Assembly: GCF_018459925.1 (NCBI RefSeq) | Contig: NZ_CP075371.1 | Location: 682,001-746,000 of the forward strand | DNA length: 64,000 nt | Origin: Nocardioides aquaticus | GTDB taxonomy: Bacteria; Actinomycetota; Actinomycetes; Propionibacteriales; Nocardioidaceae | Reading direction: 5' to 3' | Shown: in pieces, positions 23,984 through 31,652 of the stretch | How positions within the stretch are numbered: the stretch's first letter is position 1 | Layout of the letters: each line of letters starts with the position of its first letter | Position numbers and translations under genes: made by a program | The notes under the pieces: generated by a model | Told to the model about the DNA's origin: nothing | Database searches by the model: none | The model's input: only the letters and a program-made list of their open reading frames with translations

Positions 23984-24619
23984 TCAGGGCCGGTCGACGA
24001 CGTCCGGGCGGTAGTGCGCCAGGACCCGGGTGAAGTGCACCGGGTCGACCATGGAGGCGTCCACGACGTACGGCGGGTGCCCCCGTCGGGCGAACACGAC
24101 CTTCCAGCCGCGCCGACCGGGCCGCCCGACCACCTCGACCGGGGTGGCCCGGCCGGCCAGGTCGCAGCGCCAGGTTTCGCCGTTGCGGGTGATCGTCAGG
24201 TGCCCGCCGTCGACGGAGAGCCGGGCGACCGAGGTCGACGACCGCACCGCCCACAGCACCAGGCTCAGCGCTGCGGCGATGCCGACCGGGACGAGGTCCC
24301 CGGCCACCAGGTCGGTGCGGTTCCCGTAGGCCTCCCACGCCAGCAGGGCGGTGACCCCGAGCGAGGCGAGCAGCAGCAGACCCGTGACCAGCCGGGCCGT
24401 GCGACGCGGCCGGAACGTCGGGTGGGCGAGGTCCTCGTCGACCGCGGCCGGCAGGTGGGGCTGCTCGGGCTTGCGGACGGGGCGCGCCGGGGCCGGGGGC
24501 GCCGGGGTCGGGGGCGCCGGGCTCAGGGGCTCGACCGGGGCCGCCGGCTCAGGCGGCGAGCGGTGGGCCAGCCACCGGTCGAACAGGTCTGCCTGTCCGT
24601 CGGGGGCCGGATCGGTCAT
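23984..24619 (-). CDS. Two-helix membrane protein with a PH-like C-terminal domain
   Basis: A 211-residue protein: Pro/Ala-rich cytoplasmic N-terminus, two transmembrane helices (TGLLLLASLGVTALLAW and VPVGIAAALSLVLWAV), then a 90-residue beta-rich domain ending DPVHFTRVLAHYRPD. A paralogue at 57791-58405 shares the same C-terminal architecture, including a V-x-x-V-G-x-P-G-x-RGW-x-V-V-x-x-RRG core. A TACCTT hexamer 6 nt upstream marks the ATG as leaderless. Function is unknown. Confidence 0.75.
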   Translation of the reverse strand: MTDPAPDGQADLFDRWLAHRSPPEPAAPVEPLSPAPPTPAPPAPARPVRKPEQPHLPAAVDEDLAHPTFRPRRTARLVTGLLLLASLGVTALLAWEAYGNRTDLVAGDLVPVGIAAALSLVLWAVRSSTSVARLSVDGGHLTITRNGETWRCDLAGRATPVEVVGRPGRRGWKVVFARRGHPPYVVDASMVDPVHFTRVLAHYRPDVVDRP

Positions 24620-24625
24620 GCCCGC

Positions 24626-24631
24626 AAGGTA
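24626..24631 (-). promoter_or_regulatory. -10 hexamer of a leaderless promoter
   Basis: TACCTT on the minus strand, separated by 6 nt from ATG24619. Confidence 0.5.
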
Positions 24632-24683
24632 CGGCGATCCGGGGGGCGACGGGTGCGTTCGGCCGGATCCGCGGGGGCCGGTC

Positions 24684-25466
24684 TCAGCGCCTGCGCTCCA
24701 GGAACGCCGTCATCGCCGTCTTCGCCTCGTCGGAGCCGAAGAGGCGGGCCGAGAGACGGGCGAGGTCGTCGCCCCGGGCGTCGATCCGGTCGACCAGGTC
24801 GCGGGCCAGCAGCTGCTTGGTCTCGCGCAGGCCCTGCCGGGCGCCCTTGCCGAGCTCGGCGCAGGTCTCGGCGACGGCGGCGTCGAGGTCGTCGGCCGGC
24901 ACCGCCCGGGTGACCAGGCCCCAGGCGGCGGCGTCGCGGCCGTCGAAGGTGGCGCCCGACAGGCACGCCCAGGCCCCGGCGCGGCTGGTCATCCGGGGCA
25001 GCACGGTCAGCGAGATCGCGGCGGGGGCCAGCGCCAGGCGTACCTCGGTCAGCGCGAAGGTCGCGTCCTCGGCGCAGAGCGCCACGTCGGCGGCGGCGAC
25101 GATCCCGATCCCGCCGGCCCGCACCGGTCCCTGCACCCGCACCACGACCGGCTTGGCATGCGCGACGATCGCGCGCTGGATCGCCACGATGGTCCGCGCG
25201 CCCTCCTCCATGCCCTGCCCGGCCGCCTCGGCCAGGTCGGCCCCCGAGCAGAAGACCTTCCCGGTGGCGGCGAGGACCACCACGCGTACGGCGTCGTCGG
25301 CCTCGGCGCGGGCGAGCCCGTCGAGCAGCTCGGCCACCAGCTGCCGCGAGAGCGCGTTGCGGTTGCGCGGGGAGTCCAGGGTCAGCGTCGCGACCCCGTC
25401 GGACACGTCGAGGTGGACCAGCTCGGGCGTCGCGCGCGCGGGCGTCGGGGGCGTGGTGTCGGTCAT
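24684..25466 (-). CDS. Enoyl-CoA hydratase/isomerase family protein
   Basis: A 260-residue crotonase-fold enzyme. Oxyanion-hole segments are KVFCSGADLAEAA and VRAGGIGIVAAADVALC. The catalytic-glutamate positions show a Glu in ALTEVRLALAPAAIS, consistent with a hydratase or isomerase on CoA thioesters in fatty-acid or branched-chain degradation. The C-terminal helix (ARQGLRETKQLLAR) is typical. ATG25466 is chosen because AGGA lies 9 nt upstream; an ATG three codons earlier is possible. No pathway neighbours define the substrate. Confidence 0.88.
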   Translation of the reverse strand: MTDTTPPTPARATPELVHLDVSDGVATLTLDSPRNRNALSRQLVAELLDGLARAEADDAVRVVVLAATGKVFCSGADLAEAAGQGMEEGARTIVAIQRAIVAHAKPVVVRVQGPVRAGGIGIVAAADVALCAEDATFALTEVRLALAPAAISLTVLPRMTSRAGAWACLSGATFDGRDAAAWGLVTRAVPADDLDAAVAETCAELGKGARQGLRETKQLLARDLVDRIDARGDDLARLSARLFGSDEAKTAMTAFLERRR

Positions 25467-25573
25467 GGCGGGCATCCTGCCCGACGACGGTGCCCGGGGT
25501 GGCCGGTGGCGACGGGTCGCGTGCCTGAGGACGGGCCACGGACGGTGCTCGGGCACACGACCCGGACGCGCGG

Positions 25574-25646
25574 TAGGCCCCGTGGGACTCGAACCCACAA
25601 CCTAAGGATTAAAAGTCCTCAGCTCTGCCAATTGAGCTAGGGGCCC
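25574..25646 (-). tRNA. tRNA-Lys (TTT)
   Basis: A 73-nt cloverleaf: acceptor GGGCCCC/GGGGCCT, D arm GCTC/GAGC, anticodon loop CTTTTAA giving TTT, and T arm GTGGG-TTCGAGT-CCCAC, with discriminator A. CCA is not encoded. Confidence 0.95.
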
Positions 25647-25759
25647 GGGACCTGCGGAGCCGTGGCGTGCGTCGGTCGCAGTCCGGGCGAGCGCTCGGTG
25701 CCGCGCTGCCGGGGGCGAGTCTAGGTGGTCGGGTACGCCCGGCGGACGCGGGCGACGAC

Positions 25760-26953
25760 CTATCGGCGCTCGGGAGACCGCGGGGAACGGGGGTGGCCCG
25801 GCGCCGCCATGGCCGCAGCACCCACGGCGACGAGCACCGCCAGCGCCACCAGCACCGCGGACAGCCCGAGGGAGCCCGCGAGGCCGCCGACCACCGCCGG
25901 GCCGACCACGGCCGCGAGCGCGCCGACGGCGATGACCGCGGTCATTGCCTCGCTCGAGCCCTCGGGGACCAGGGCAGAGGTCCACACGGCGATGATGGAG
26001 GCGCCGATCATGTATCCCGGGGCGAACACCACCGCGGCCGCGAGTGCGGCGGCCCACGAGTCGCCGGCGACACCGAGGACCCCGAGCGCGACGGCGAGCA
26101 TGCCCAGGCACGAGGCGGCGACCCGGCGGGAACCGATCCGTGCGGACCACCGACCAGTCAGCAGCCCGAGCAGGCCGAGGACGCCGATGACGGCGTAGAG
26201 CGCCGGGCCGGCCGTATCCGGCAGCCCGCCGCGGCGCAGCGTCTCGGCGGCGTAGGTGAAGAACAGGGTCGTCGTGACGTAGTAGCCCACGGCGTAGACG
26301 GACGGGAGGAGGAGCGGCCGCCACACGGGTCGGGGGCGGCCACGGGGCGCGGGGGCGACCCGCGGGGTCCAGCGCAGGTTGAGCGCCGCGGCCGCGGCGG
26401 AGGCGAGGCCGACCGCGGCCCACACCGTCCGCCACCCGGGACCGGCCACCGCGACGACCGCGACCGCAACCAGGCCGGCGCTGGTCCCCGTGGCGACGGC
26501 CGCGACCAGCCCGGGCCGGCGCTCGGGCGGGGCGACCGCTGCGACCAGGTCGTTGTACGGGGCCCACACCCAGCCCGCTGCGCTGCCCACCAGCACCGCC
26601 CCCGCGGCGAGGACCCCGGGGTGCGGTGCGACGACCACGACCAGCCCGCCGACGGCGCCGCACGCGCAGCCCAGCGTCGTGGGTGCGCGGGGACCGGCGC
26701 GCCGGGCCAGCAGCGGGGTCCCGAGGATGCCGATGAGGAAGCCCGCGAACGTCGCCGAGGCGATCAGGCCGACGACCGCGTCGGACAACCCGTTGGCGGA
26801 GAGGGCGGGGTCCGTGCGCAGGTCGGGCAGCGTGAGCCCGAACGCGAAGCGGCCCATCCCGAACGCGACCGCCACCACGACCGCCCCGGCGGCACCGACG
26901 CGGAGGGCTGGCGCGCCCGCTGGCGCAGGGGCGGCGTCGCTCCGGCCAACCAC
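25760..26953 (-). CDS. Major facilitator superfamily transporter
   Basis: A 397-residue, about 12-helix membrane protein. After the first helix, GMGRFAFGLTLP resembles the YbfB/CynX-like MFS start. The loop between helices 2 and 3 has GTPLLARRAGPR (degenerate G-x3-D/R-R-x-GR motif), and the equivalent site in the second half is LTGRWSARIGSRR. The GTG at 26953 is placed by a TAGGAT hexamer 7 nt upstream, implying a leaderless mRNA. Longer readings through the neighbouring phosphatase gene are artefacts. Substrate is unknown. Confidence 0.85.
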   Translation of the reverse strand: MVGRSDAAPAPAGAPALRVGAAGAVVVAVAFGMGRFAFGLTLPDLRTDPALSANGLSDAVVGLIASATFAGFLIGILGTPLLARRAGPRAPTTLGCACGAVGGLVVVVAPHPGVLAAGAVLVGSAAGWVWAPYNDLVAAVAPPERRPGLVAAVATGTSAGLVAVAVVAVAGPGWRTVWAAVGLASAAAAALNLRWTPRVAPAPRGRPRPVWRPLLLPSVYAVGYYVTTTLFFTYAAETLRRGGLPDTAGPALYAVIGVLGLLGLLTGRWSARIGSRRVAASCLGMLAVALGVLGVAGDSWAAALAAAVVFAPGYMIGASIIAVWTSALVPEGSSEAMTAVIAVGALAAVVGPAVVGGLAGSLGLSAVLVALAVLVAVGAAAMAAPGHPRSPRSPERR

Positions 26954-26960
26954 GGCGACG

Positions 26961-26966
26961 ATCCTA
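26961..26966 (-). promoter_or_regulatory. -10 hexamer of a leaderless promoter
   Basis: TAGGAT on the minus strand, 7 nt before GTG26953. Confidence 0.5.
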
Positions 26967-27018
26967 GGCGAGGGTCCGCTCGGGGCACGGCGGCGGCCGA
27001 GCCTCCCCCCGCCCGGGG

Positions 27019-28242
27019 CTACCGCAGCCGGCGCACCGCCACGACCGTGAGGTCGTCCTGGCCCGTGGCGTCGCTCCGGGCGGCGGCGGCCGTGATCTCC
27101 TCGAGCGCCGCCCGCGCGGTGGGCGCCGCGGACACCAGCGCCGCGACGTGGGACACGGCCTCCGCGGTGGTGGCGAAGTGGTCCAGGATCCCGTCGCTGA
27201 CGACCACCAGGGTCTCGCCGGGCGCGACGGAGGTCGCGGCGGCGACCCACTCGTACCCGGGCAGGACGCCCAGCGGGAGGCACGTCGACGGCAGCCGGCG
27301 GCAGGCGCCGTCCGCCTGCACGACGAGGCCGAGGCTGTGCCCGGCGTCGACGAAGGACACGGCGCCGGTGGGGAGGTCGACCTGGGCGGCGAACGCGGTG
27401 GCGAAGGAGCCGTTCTCGGCGAAGTCGTCCTCGACGAGGGCCGCGGCGAGGTTGAAGCCGCGCGCGGGGCCGGCGCCCGAGGCGGTGGCGCGCAGGGCCG
27501 CCCGCAGCCCGGCCGCGAGCAGCCCGGGGCCGACGCCCTTGCCCATCACGTCGACGAGCACCACGTCGAGCCGGTCGTCCTCGGCGTGCCAGCCGTAGAA
27601 GTCGCCACCGACCTCGCGGGCGGTCACGCAGGTGCCGGCGACCTCGTAGTCGTCGAGCGTGGGGACCGTCCTCGGCAGGAGGCGTGCCTGCACGTCCGCG
27701 GCGTAGGCCATCTCGCTGTCCCGCTCGAGCTCGCGCTCGACCCAGGTCGCGAGGTCGGCCAGCATCTGCTGCTCGGGCCCGGTCAGCGTCCGGGGCTCGT
27801 CGTCGACCAGGCACAGCGAGCCGACCCGCTGGCCGTTCGCCGAGAGCGGGTGCCCGGCGTAGAAGCGGATGCCGGGTCCGCCGGTGACCAGCGGGTTCTG
27901 CGCGAACCGGGGGTCGGCGGTCGCGTCGGGGACGTGCAGCGTCCTGTCGTCGGCCACGGTGACGGTGCAGAACGAGTCCCCGCGCGGGGTGTTTTTGCCG
28001 GCGTTGGCGGCCGGGAACGCGGACTTCGTGTACTGCCGGTCCTCGTCGATCAGGTTGATCTCGGCCATCGGCACGCCGAACAACGTCTCGGCGATCCGCA
28101 CGATCCGGTCGAAGCGCTCCTCGGCCGGGGTGTCGACGAGCCGGAGCCGGCGGAGGGCCGCCAGCCGGTCGCGCTCGTCGGCCACCGCGCTGCTGCGGGA
28201 CGAGCCGGGGTGGGGGGTGGGGAGGGGGGAGCAGGTGGACAT
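27019..28242 (-). CDS. GAF domain-containing SpoIIE/PP2C-type phosphatase
   Basis: A 407-residue soluble regulator. Residues 20-165 form a GAF domain (LVDTPAEERFDRIVRIAETLFGVP, FCTVTVADD, FYAGHPL, GSLCLVDDEPR) that senses a ligand or redox/light signal. Residues 190-407 form a SpoIIE-like PP2C domain with metal-binding aspartates in REVGGDFYGW, DVMGKGVGPGLLAAGL, FVDAGHSLGLV and SDGILDHF. Such enzymes dephosphorylate anti-sigma-factor antagonists. AGGAGG precedes ATG28242. It is divergent from crtB across 115 bp containing an 11-bp inverted repeat. Confidence 0.9.
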   Translation of the reverse strand: MSTCSPLPTPHPGSSRSSAVADERDRLAALRRLRLVDTPAEERFDRIVRIAETLFGVPMAEINLIDEDRQYTKSAFPAANAGKNTPRGDSFCTVTVADDRTLHVPDATADPRFAQNPLVTGGPGIRFYAGHPLSANGQRVGSLCLVDDEPRTLTGPEQQMLADLATWVERELERDSEMAYAADVQARLLPRTVPTLDDYEVAGTCVTAREVGGDFYGWHAEDDRLDVVLVDVMGKGVGPGLLAAGLRAALRATASGAGPARGFNLAAALVEDDFAENGSFATAFAAQVDLPTGAVSFVDAGHSLGLVVQADGACRRLPSTCLPLGVLPGYEWVAAATSVAPGETLVVVSDGILDHFATTAEAVSHVAALVSAAPTARAALEEITAAAARSDATGQDDLTVVAVRRLR

Positions 28243-28262
28243 GGGGGGTGCCTCCTGGGGGT

Positions 28263-28316
28263 TCCGCCCACCCTGGCACGTCACCCGCGCGCCCGCCCCC
28301 GGAACGGGTGGGCGGA
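28263..28316. promoter_or_regulatory. Inverted repeat in the phosphatase/crtB divergent promoter region
   Basis: Perfect 11-bp arms TCCGCCCACCC (28263-28273) and GGGTGGGCGGA (28306-28316) lie 32 bp apart between the two divergent start codons. The layout could be a paired operator that controls both units. Confidence 0.4.
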
Positions 28317-28357
28317 CCGCCTTCTCCGGGGTGGGACGATGGCGCTCGGAGGGATCG

Positions 28358-29284
28358 ATGACACGAGTGCGCAGCGGACGGGGTACGGGCGGGTCGGCGC
28401 AGGCGCCGCACCTGGCCTACGACGACGTCGCCGACGCGAGCGCGGCGCTGGTCATCGAGGCGTACTCCTCGTCCTTCGGCCTGGCCTCGCGCCTGCTCGG
28501 TGCCCGGGTCCGCCCGCACGTGCGCAACGTGTACGCGCTGGTGCGCGTCGCCGACGAGGTCGTCGACGCGCCGCGCCCGGGCCAGCCCGTCGGCGACCGC
28601 GCCGACGCGCTCGACGCCCTCGAGCGCGAGACGCTCGCCGCGATGGACTCCGGCGCCAGCACCAACCTGGTCGTGCACGCCTTCGCCCGGACCGCACGCA
28701 CGTGCGGCATCGACGCCGGGCTGGTCCGACCGTTCTTCGCCTCGATGCGCACCGACCTGGAGCTCGAGCAGCACGACGAGCGGAGCCTGCGGACCTACGT
28801 CTACGGCTCCGCGGAGGTGGTGGGCCTGATGTGCCTGAACGCGTTCCTGATCGACGACCCGGACCGGGCCCGGCGCTACGACGCGCTCGCCCCGGGCGCC
28901 CAGCGGCTGGGTGCGGCCTTCCAGAAGGTCAACTTCCTGCGCGACCTCGGCGAGGACGCCGACCAGCTGGGCCGCCGCTACCTGCCCGGGATCGACCCCG
29001 ACGCGCTCGACGGGACCGCCGTGCGCGGCTGGCTCGACGACGTCGACGCCGACCTGCGTGCCGGGGCCGCCGTCGTGCCGGCGCTGCCCCGCAGCAGCCG
29101 GCTGGCCGTCTGCGTCGCGCACGACCTCTTCTCCGAGCTGTCCCGCCGGCTGCGCGAGACCCCCGTGGCCGACCTGCGGCGCCGGCGCGTCCGCGTGCCT
29201 GGCCCGGCCAAGGCGCGCCTGGCCGCGGCCGCCCTGGCGCGCGACGGTCGCCCCCGCGACGCGACCCTGGTGAGGGCCTCGTGA
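28358..29284 (+). CDS. crtB: Phytoene synthase
   Basis: A 308-residue trans-isoprenyl diphosphate synthase of the squalene/phytoene synthase family. It has the two Asp-rich motifs: YALVRVADEVVDAP near residues 63-76 and NFLRDLGEDADQLGRRYLP near residues 190-210, and the EVVGLMCLNAF segment. It would condense two geranylgeranyl diphosphates into phytoene, the first committed carotenoid step. GGAGGG precedes ATG28358. Its stop overlaps the crtI GTG by 4 bp. Confidence 0.95.
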   Translation: MTRVRSGRGTGGSAQAPHLAYDDVADASAALVIEAYSSSFGLASRLLGARVRPHVRNVYALVRVADEVVDAPRPGQPVGDRADALDALERETLAAMDSGASTNLVVHAFARTARTCGIDAGLVRPFFASMRTDLELEQHDERSLRTYVYGSAEVVGLMCLNAFLIDDPDRARRYDALAPGAQRLGAAFQKVNFLRDLGEDADQLGRRYLPGIDPDALDGTAVRGWLDDVDADLRAGAAVVPALPRSSRLAVCVAHDLFSELSRRLRETPVADLRRRRVRVPGPAKARLAAAALARDGRPRDATLVRAS

Positions 29285-30885
29285 GCGCCCGCCAGCGGGT
29301 CGTCGTGGTGGGTGGCGGCGTGGCTGGCCTGGCCACCGCCGCGCTGCTCGCCGCCGACGGCCACGACGTGGAGCTGGTCGAGAAGAACGAGGCCCTCGGC
29401 GGCCGCGCGGGCTCCTGGTCGGCCGACGGCTTCCGGTTCGACACCGGGCCGTCGTGGTGGCTGATGCCCGAGGTCTTCGACCACTTCTTCCGCCTCCTCG
29501 GCACCACGACCGCCGACCAGGTCACGCTGGGCCGCCTCGACCCCGGTTACCGCGTCTTCCACGACGACCACGAGCCGCTCGACATCGCCGCCGACCAGGC
29601 CGGCAACCGGGCGCTGTTCGAGTCCGTCGAGCCCGGTGCCGGCGCCGTCCTCGACGACTACCTCGACTCCGCGCGCGAGGTCTACGACCTCGCCGTGCAG
29701 CAGTTCCTCTACACCTCCTACGACTCCACGGCGGCCTACGCCGGGCGGCGGATCCTGACCAACGGGCCCCGGCTGGCCGGGCTGCTCACGCGCTCCCTGG
29801 AGAGCCACGTCGCCTCGCGGTTCTCCGACCCGCGGCTGCGCCAGGTGCTGGGCTACCCGGCGGTCTTCCTGGGCTCCTCGCCGGACCGGGCGCCGTCGAT
29901 GTACCACCTGATGAGCTGGCTCGACCTGGCCGACGGGGTGCTCTACCCCGAGGGCGGGTTCGTCACGCTGGTCGAGGCGCTGGCCGGCCTCGCCGAGCAG
30001 CACGGTGTCCGCATGCGCACCGGCACCGCCGCCACCGCGATCGAGACCCGCACCCGCGGTGGCTCCGGCCTTGGGGCCCGGCTGCCCGGCCGGCGGCGTA
30101 CCGAGGTCTCCGGGGTCCGCGTCGTCGACGCCGACGGCGAGCACGTGCTGCCCGCCGACGTCGTGGTCGGGGCCGCGGACCTGCACCACGTCGAGACCAC
30201 GATGCTGCCGCCCGAGCTGCAGACCTACCCGCAGACGTGGTGGGACAAGGCCGTCTCCGGGCCCGGGGCGGTGCTGGCCTACCTCGGCGTGCGTGGGGAG
30301 GTTCCGGAGCTGGCCCACCACTCGCTGTTCTTCACCGACGACTGGAAGACCAACTTCGACGCGATCTTCGAGCAGCCCACCCGGGTGCCCGACCCGGCCT
30401 CGATCTACGTCTGCCGCCCGTCGGCCACCGACCCCTCGGTCGCGCCGGACGGCCACGAGAACCTCTTCATCCTGGTGCCAGTGCCGCCCGACCCCGGCCT
30501 GGGCCATGGCGGGCTCGAGGGCGCCGGCGACGCGGCCGTCGAGAAGGCCACCGACGCGGCGATCGACCTCGTCTCCCGCTGGGCCGGCGTGCCGGACCTG
30601 GCCGAGCGCGTGGTCGTGCGGCGCACGATGGGCCCCGGCGACTTCGTGACGGACCTGAACTCGTGGTCCGGCGGCGCGCTCGGCCCCGCCCACACGCTGC
30701 GCCAGAGCGCGCTCTTCCGGGCCGGCAACAGCTCCAGGAAGGTGGCGGGGCTCTACTACGCCGGGTCGAGCACGGTGCCCGGCATCGGGCTGCCGATGTG
30801 CCTGATCAGCGCCGAGCTGGTGCTGAAGCGGCTGCGCGGGGACCGCTCGGTCGGCCCGTCGCCGGAGCCGTCGCCCGCGCCGTGA
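29281..30885 (+). CDS. crtI: Phytoene desaturase
   Basis: A 534-residue FAD-dependent desaturase. It opens with the dinucleotide-binding motif VVVVGGGVAGLATAALLAADGHDVELVEKN, followed by GGRAGSW and FDTGPSWWLMP. It ends with the CrtI signature GLYYAGSSTVPGIGLPMCLISAELV. It is expected to convert phytoene to lycopene or neurosporene by successive dehydrogenations. The GTG overlaps the crtB stop (GTGA), so the genes are translationally coupled. Confidence 0.95.
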   Translation: MSARQRVVVVGGGVAGLATAALLAADGHDVELVEKNEALGGRAGSWSADGFRFDTGPSWWLMPEVFDHFFRLLGTTTADQVTLGRLDPGYRVFHDDHEPLDIAADQAGNRALFESVEPGAGAVLDDYLDSAREVYDLAVQQFLYTSYDSTAAYAGRRILTNGPRLAGLLTRSLESHVASRFSDPRLRQVLGYPAVFLGSSPDRAPSMYHLMSWLDLADGVLYPEGGFVTLVEALAGLAEQHGVRMRTGTAATAIETRTRGGSGLGARLPGRRRTEVSGVRVVDADGEHVLPADVVVGAADLHHVETTMLPPELQTYPQTWWDKAVSGPGAVLAYLGVRGEVPELAHHSLFFTDDWKTNFDAIFEQPTRVPDPASIYVCRPSATDPSVAPDGHENLFILVPVPPDPGLGHGGLEGAGDAAVEKATDAAIDLVSRWAGVPDLAERVVVRRTMGPGDFVTDLNSWSGGALGPAHTLRQSALFRAGNSSRKVAGLYYAGSSTVPGIGLPMCLISAELVLKRLRGDRSVGPSPEPSPAP

Positions 30886-31583
30886 GCCGCGAGGAGGCGT
30901 ACGCGCACTGGTCCCGGCTGCACGGCGGCCTGGACCCGCGCACGTCCTTCTGGGTCTCCGGGTGGGTGCGGCTGAGCCACGCCTGCGCGCGGCCGCTGGC
31001 GCGACGGGGGGTCCGGCCGGACACCGTGACGGTCACGGCGGTGCTGGTCACCGCGGTCGCGGCCGGGCTGGCCGCCCTCGGGGACGGGTGGCCGCTGCCG
31101 GCGCTCGTGGTCCTGGTCGGCGCCGCCGTGCTCGACGGTGTCGACGGCGCGCTGGCCGCGCAGACCGGTGCCGCGTCACGCTGGGGGAGCGTGCTCGACC
31201 CGCTCGCGGACCGGGTCGCGGACCTGCTCGCGCTGCTGGCGCTGGTCGCCCTGGCCGGGTTCGCGGGGCTCGCGGTGGCGCTCGGGGTGGCCGCGGGGCT
31301 GCTGACGCTGCTGCTGGAGTCGGTGCGCTCCACCGCCCAGGTGGCCGGGATGACCGGACCGGGCGCGGTCACGGTCTGGGAGCGGCCGTCCCGGGTGATC
31401 GTGGCGTCGTTCGGCTTCCTGGCCTGCGGGATTGCGTGGGCGGCTCGTCGGTCCGGGGTCGACCTGCTGCCCGCGGTCGACCAGCCCGCGCTGGCCACGA
31501 CCGCGCTGGTGGTCGCCGTCGCGCTCGGCGCGGCAGGGCTCGTACGCCTGCTGGTCGCGGTCCGCCGGGCCCTCCCGCGCTGA
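30882..31583 (+). CDS. CDP-alcohol phosphatidyltransferase family protein
   Basis: A 233-residue membrane protein with about six helices and the family motif region DGVDGALAAQTGAASRWGS followed by VLDPLADR. All four metal-binding aspartates of D-x2-D-G...G-x3-D-x3-D are present, but the normally conserved arginine after the first DG-x2-A is alanine. Family members move a phosphatidyl group from CDP-diacylglycerol to an alcohol. The GTG start overlaps the crtI stop by 4 bp, so this gene belongs to the crtBI operon. Substrate is unknown. Confidence 0.85.
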   Translation: MSREEAYAHWSRLHGGLDPRTSFWVSGWVRLSHACARPLARRGVRPDTVTVTAVLVTAVAAGLAALGDGWPLPALVVLVGAAVLDGVDGALAAQTGAASRWGSVLDPLADRVADLLALLALVALAGFAGLAVALGVAAGLLTLLLESVRSTAQVAGMTGPGAVTVWERPSRVIVASFGFLACGIAWAARRSGVDLLPAVDQPALATTALVVAVALGAAGLVRLLVAVRRALPR

Positions 31584-31586
31584 CCT

Positions 31587-31652
31587 CCGCGCCGCAACCG
31601 TCACCTCGGGTGTCCGCGAGCGTCACCTGGGCTGTCCGGAAGCGTCATCTCG
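31587..31652 (-). repeat. Copy C of the 3 x 22-bp gene-end repeat, entering the coding region
   Basis: Units 1-3 on the minus strand are 31631-31652, 31609-31630 and 31587-31608. The stop codon of the CrtI-family gene lies inside unit 2, so unit 1 encodes the last residues of the protein. Confidence 0.85.

Noticed and set aside
25760..29122. A single minus-strand frame of more than 1100 codons
   Set aside because: It runs the MFS transporter into antisense of the phosphatase and crtB regions. The true start is GTG26953, placed by a leaderless promoter.
27148..29280. Long plus-strand frame leading into crtI
   Set aside because: Its first part is antisense to the GAF-SpoIIE phosphatase. crtI itself starts at GTG29281 with a 4-bp overlap to crtB.
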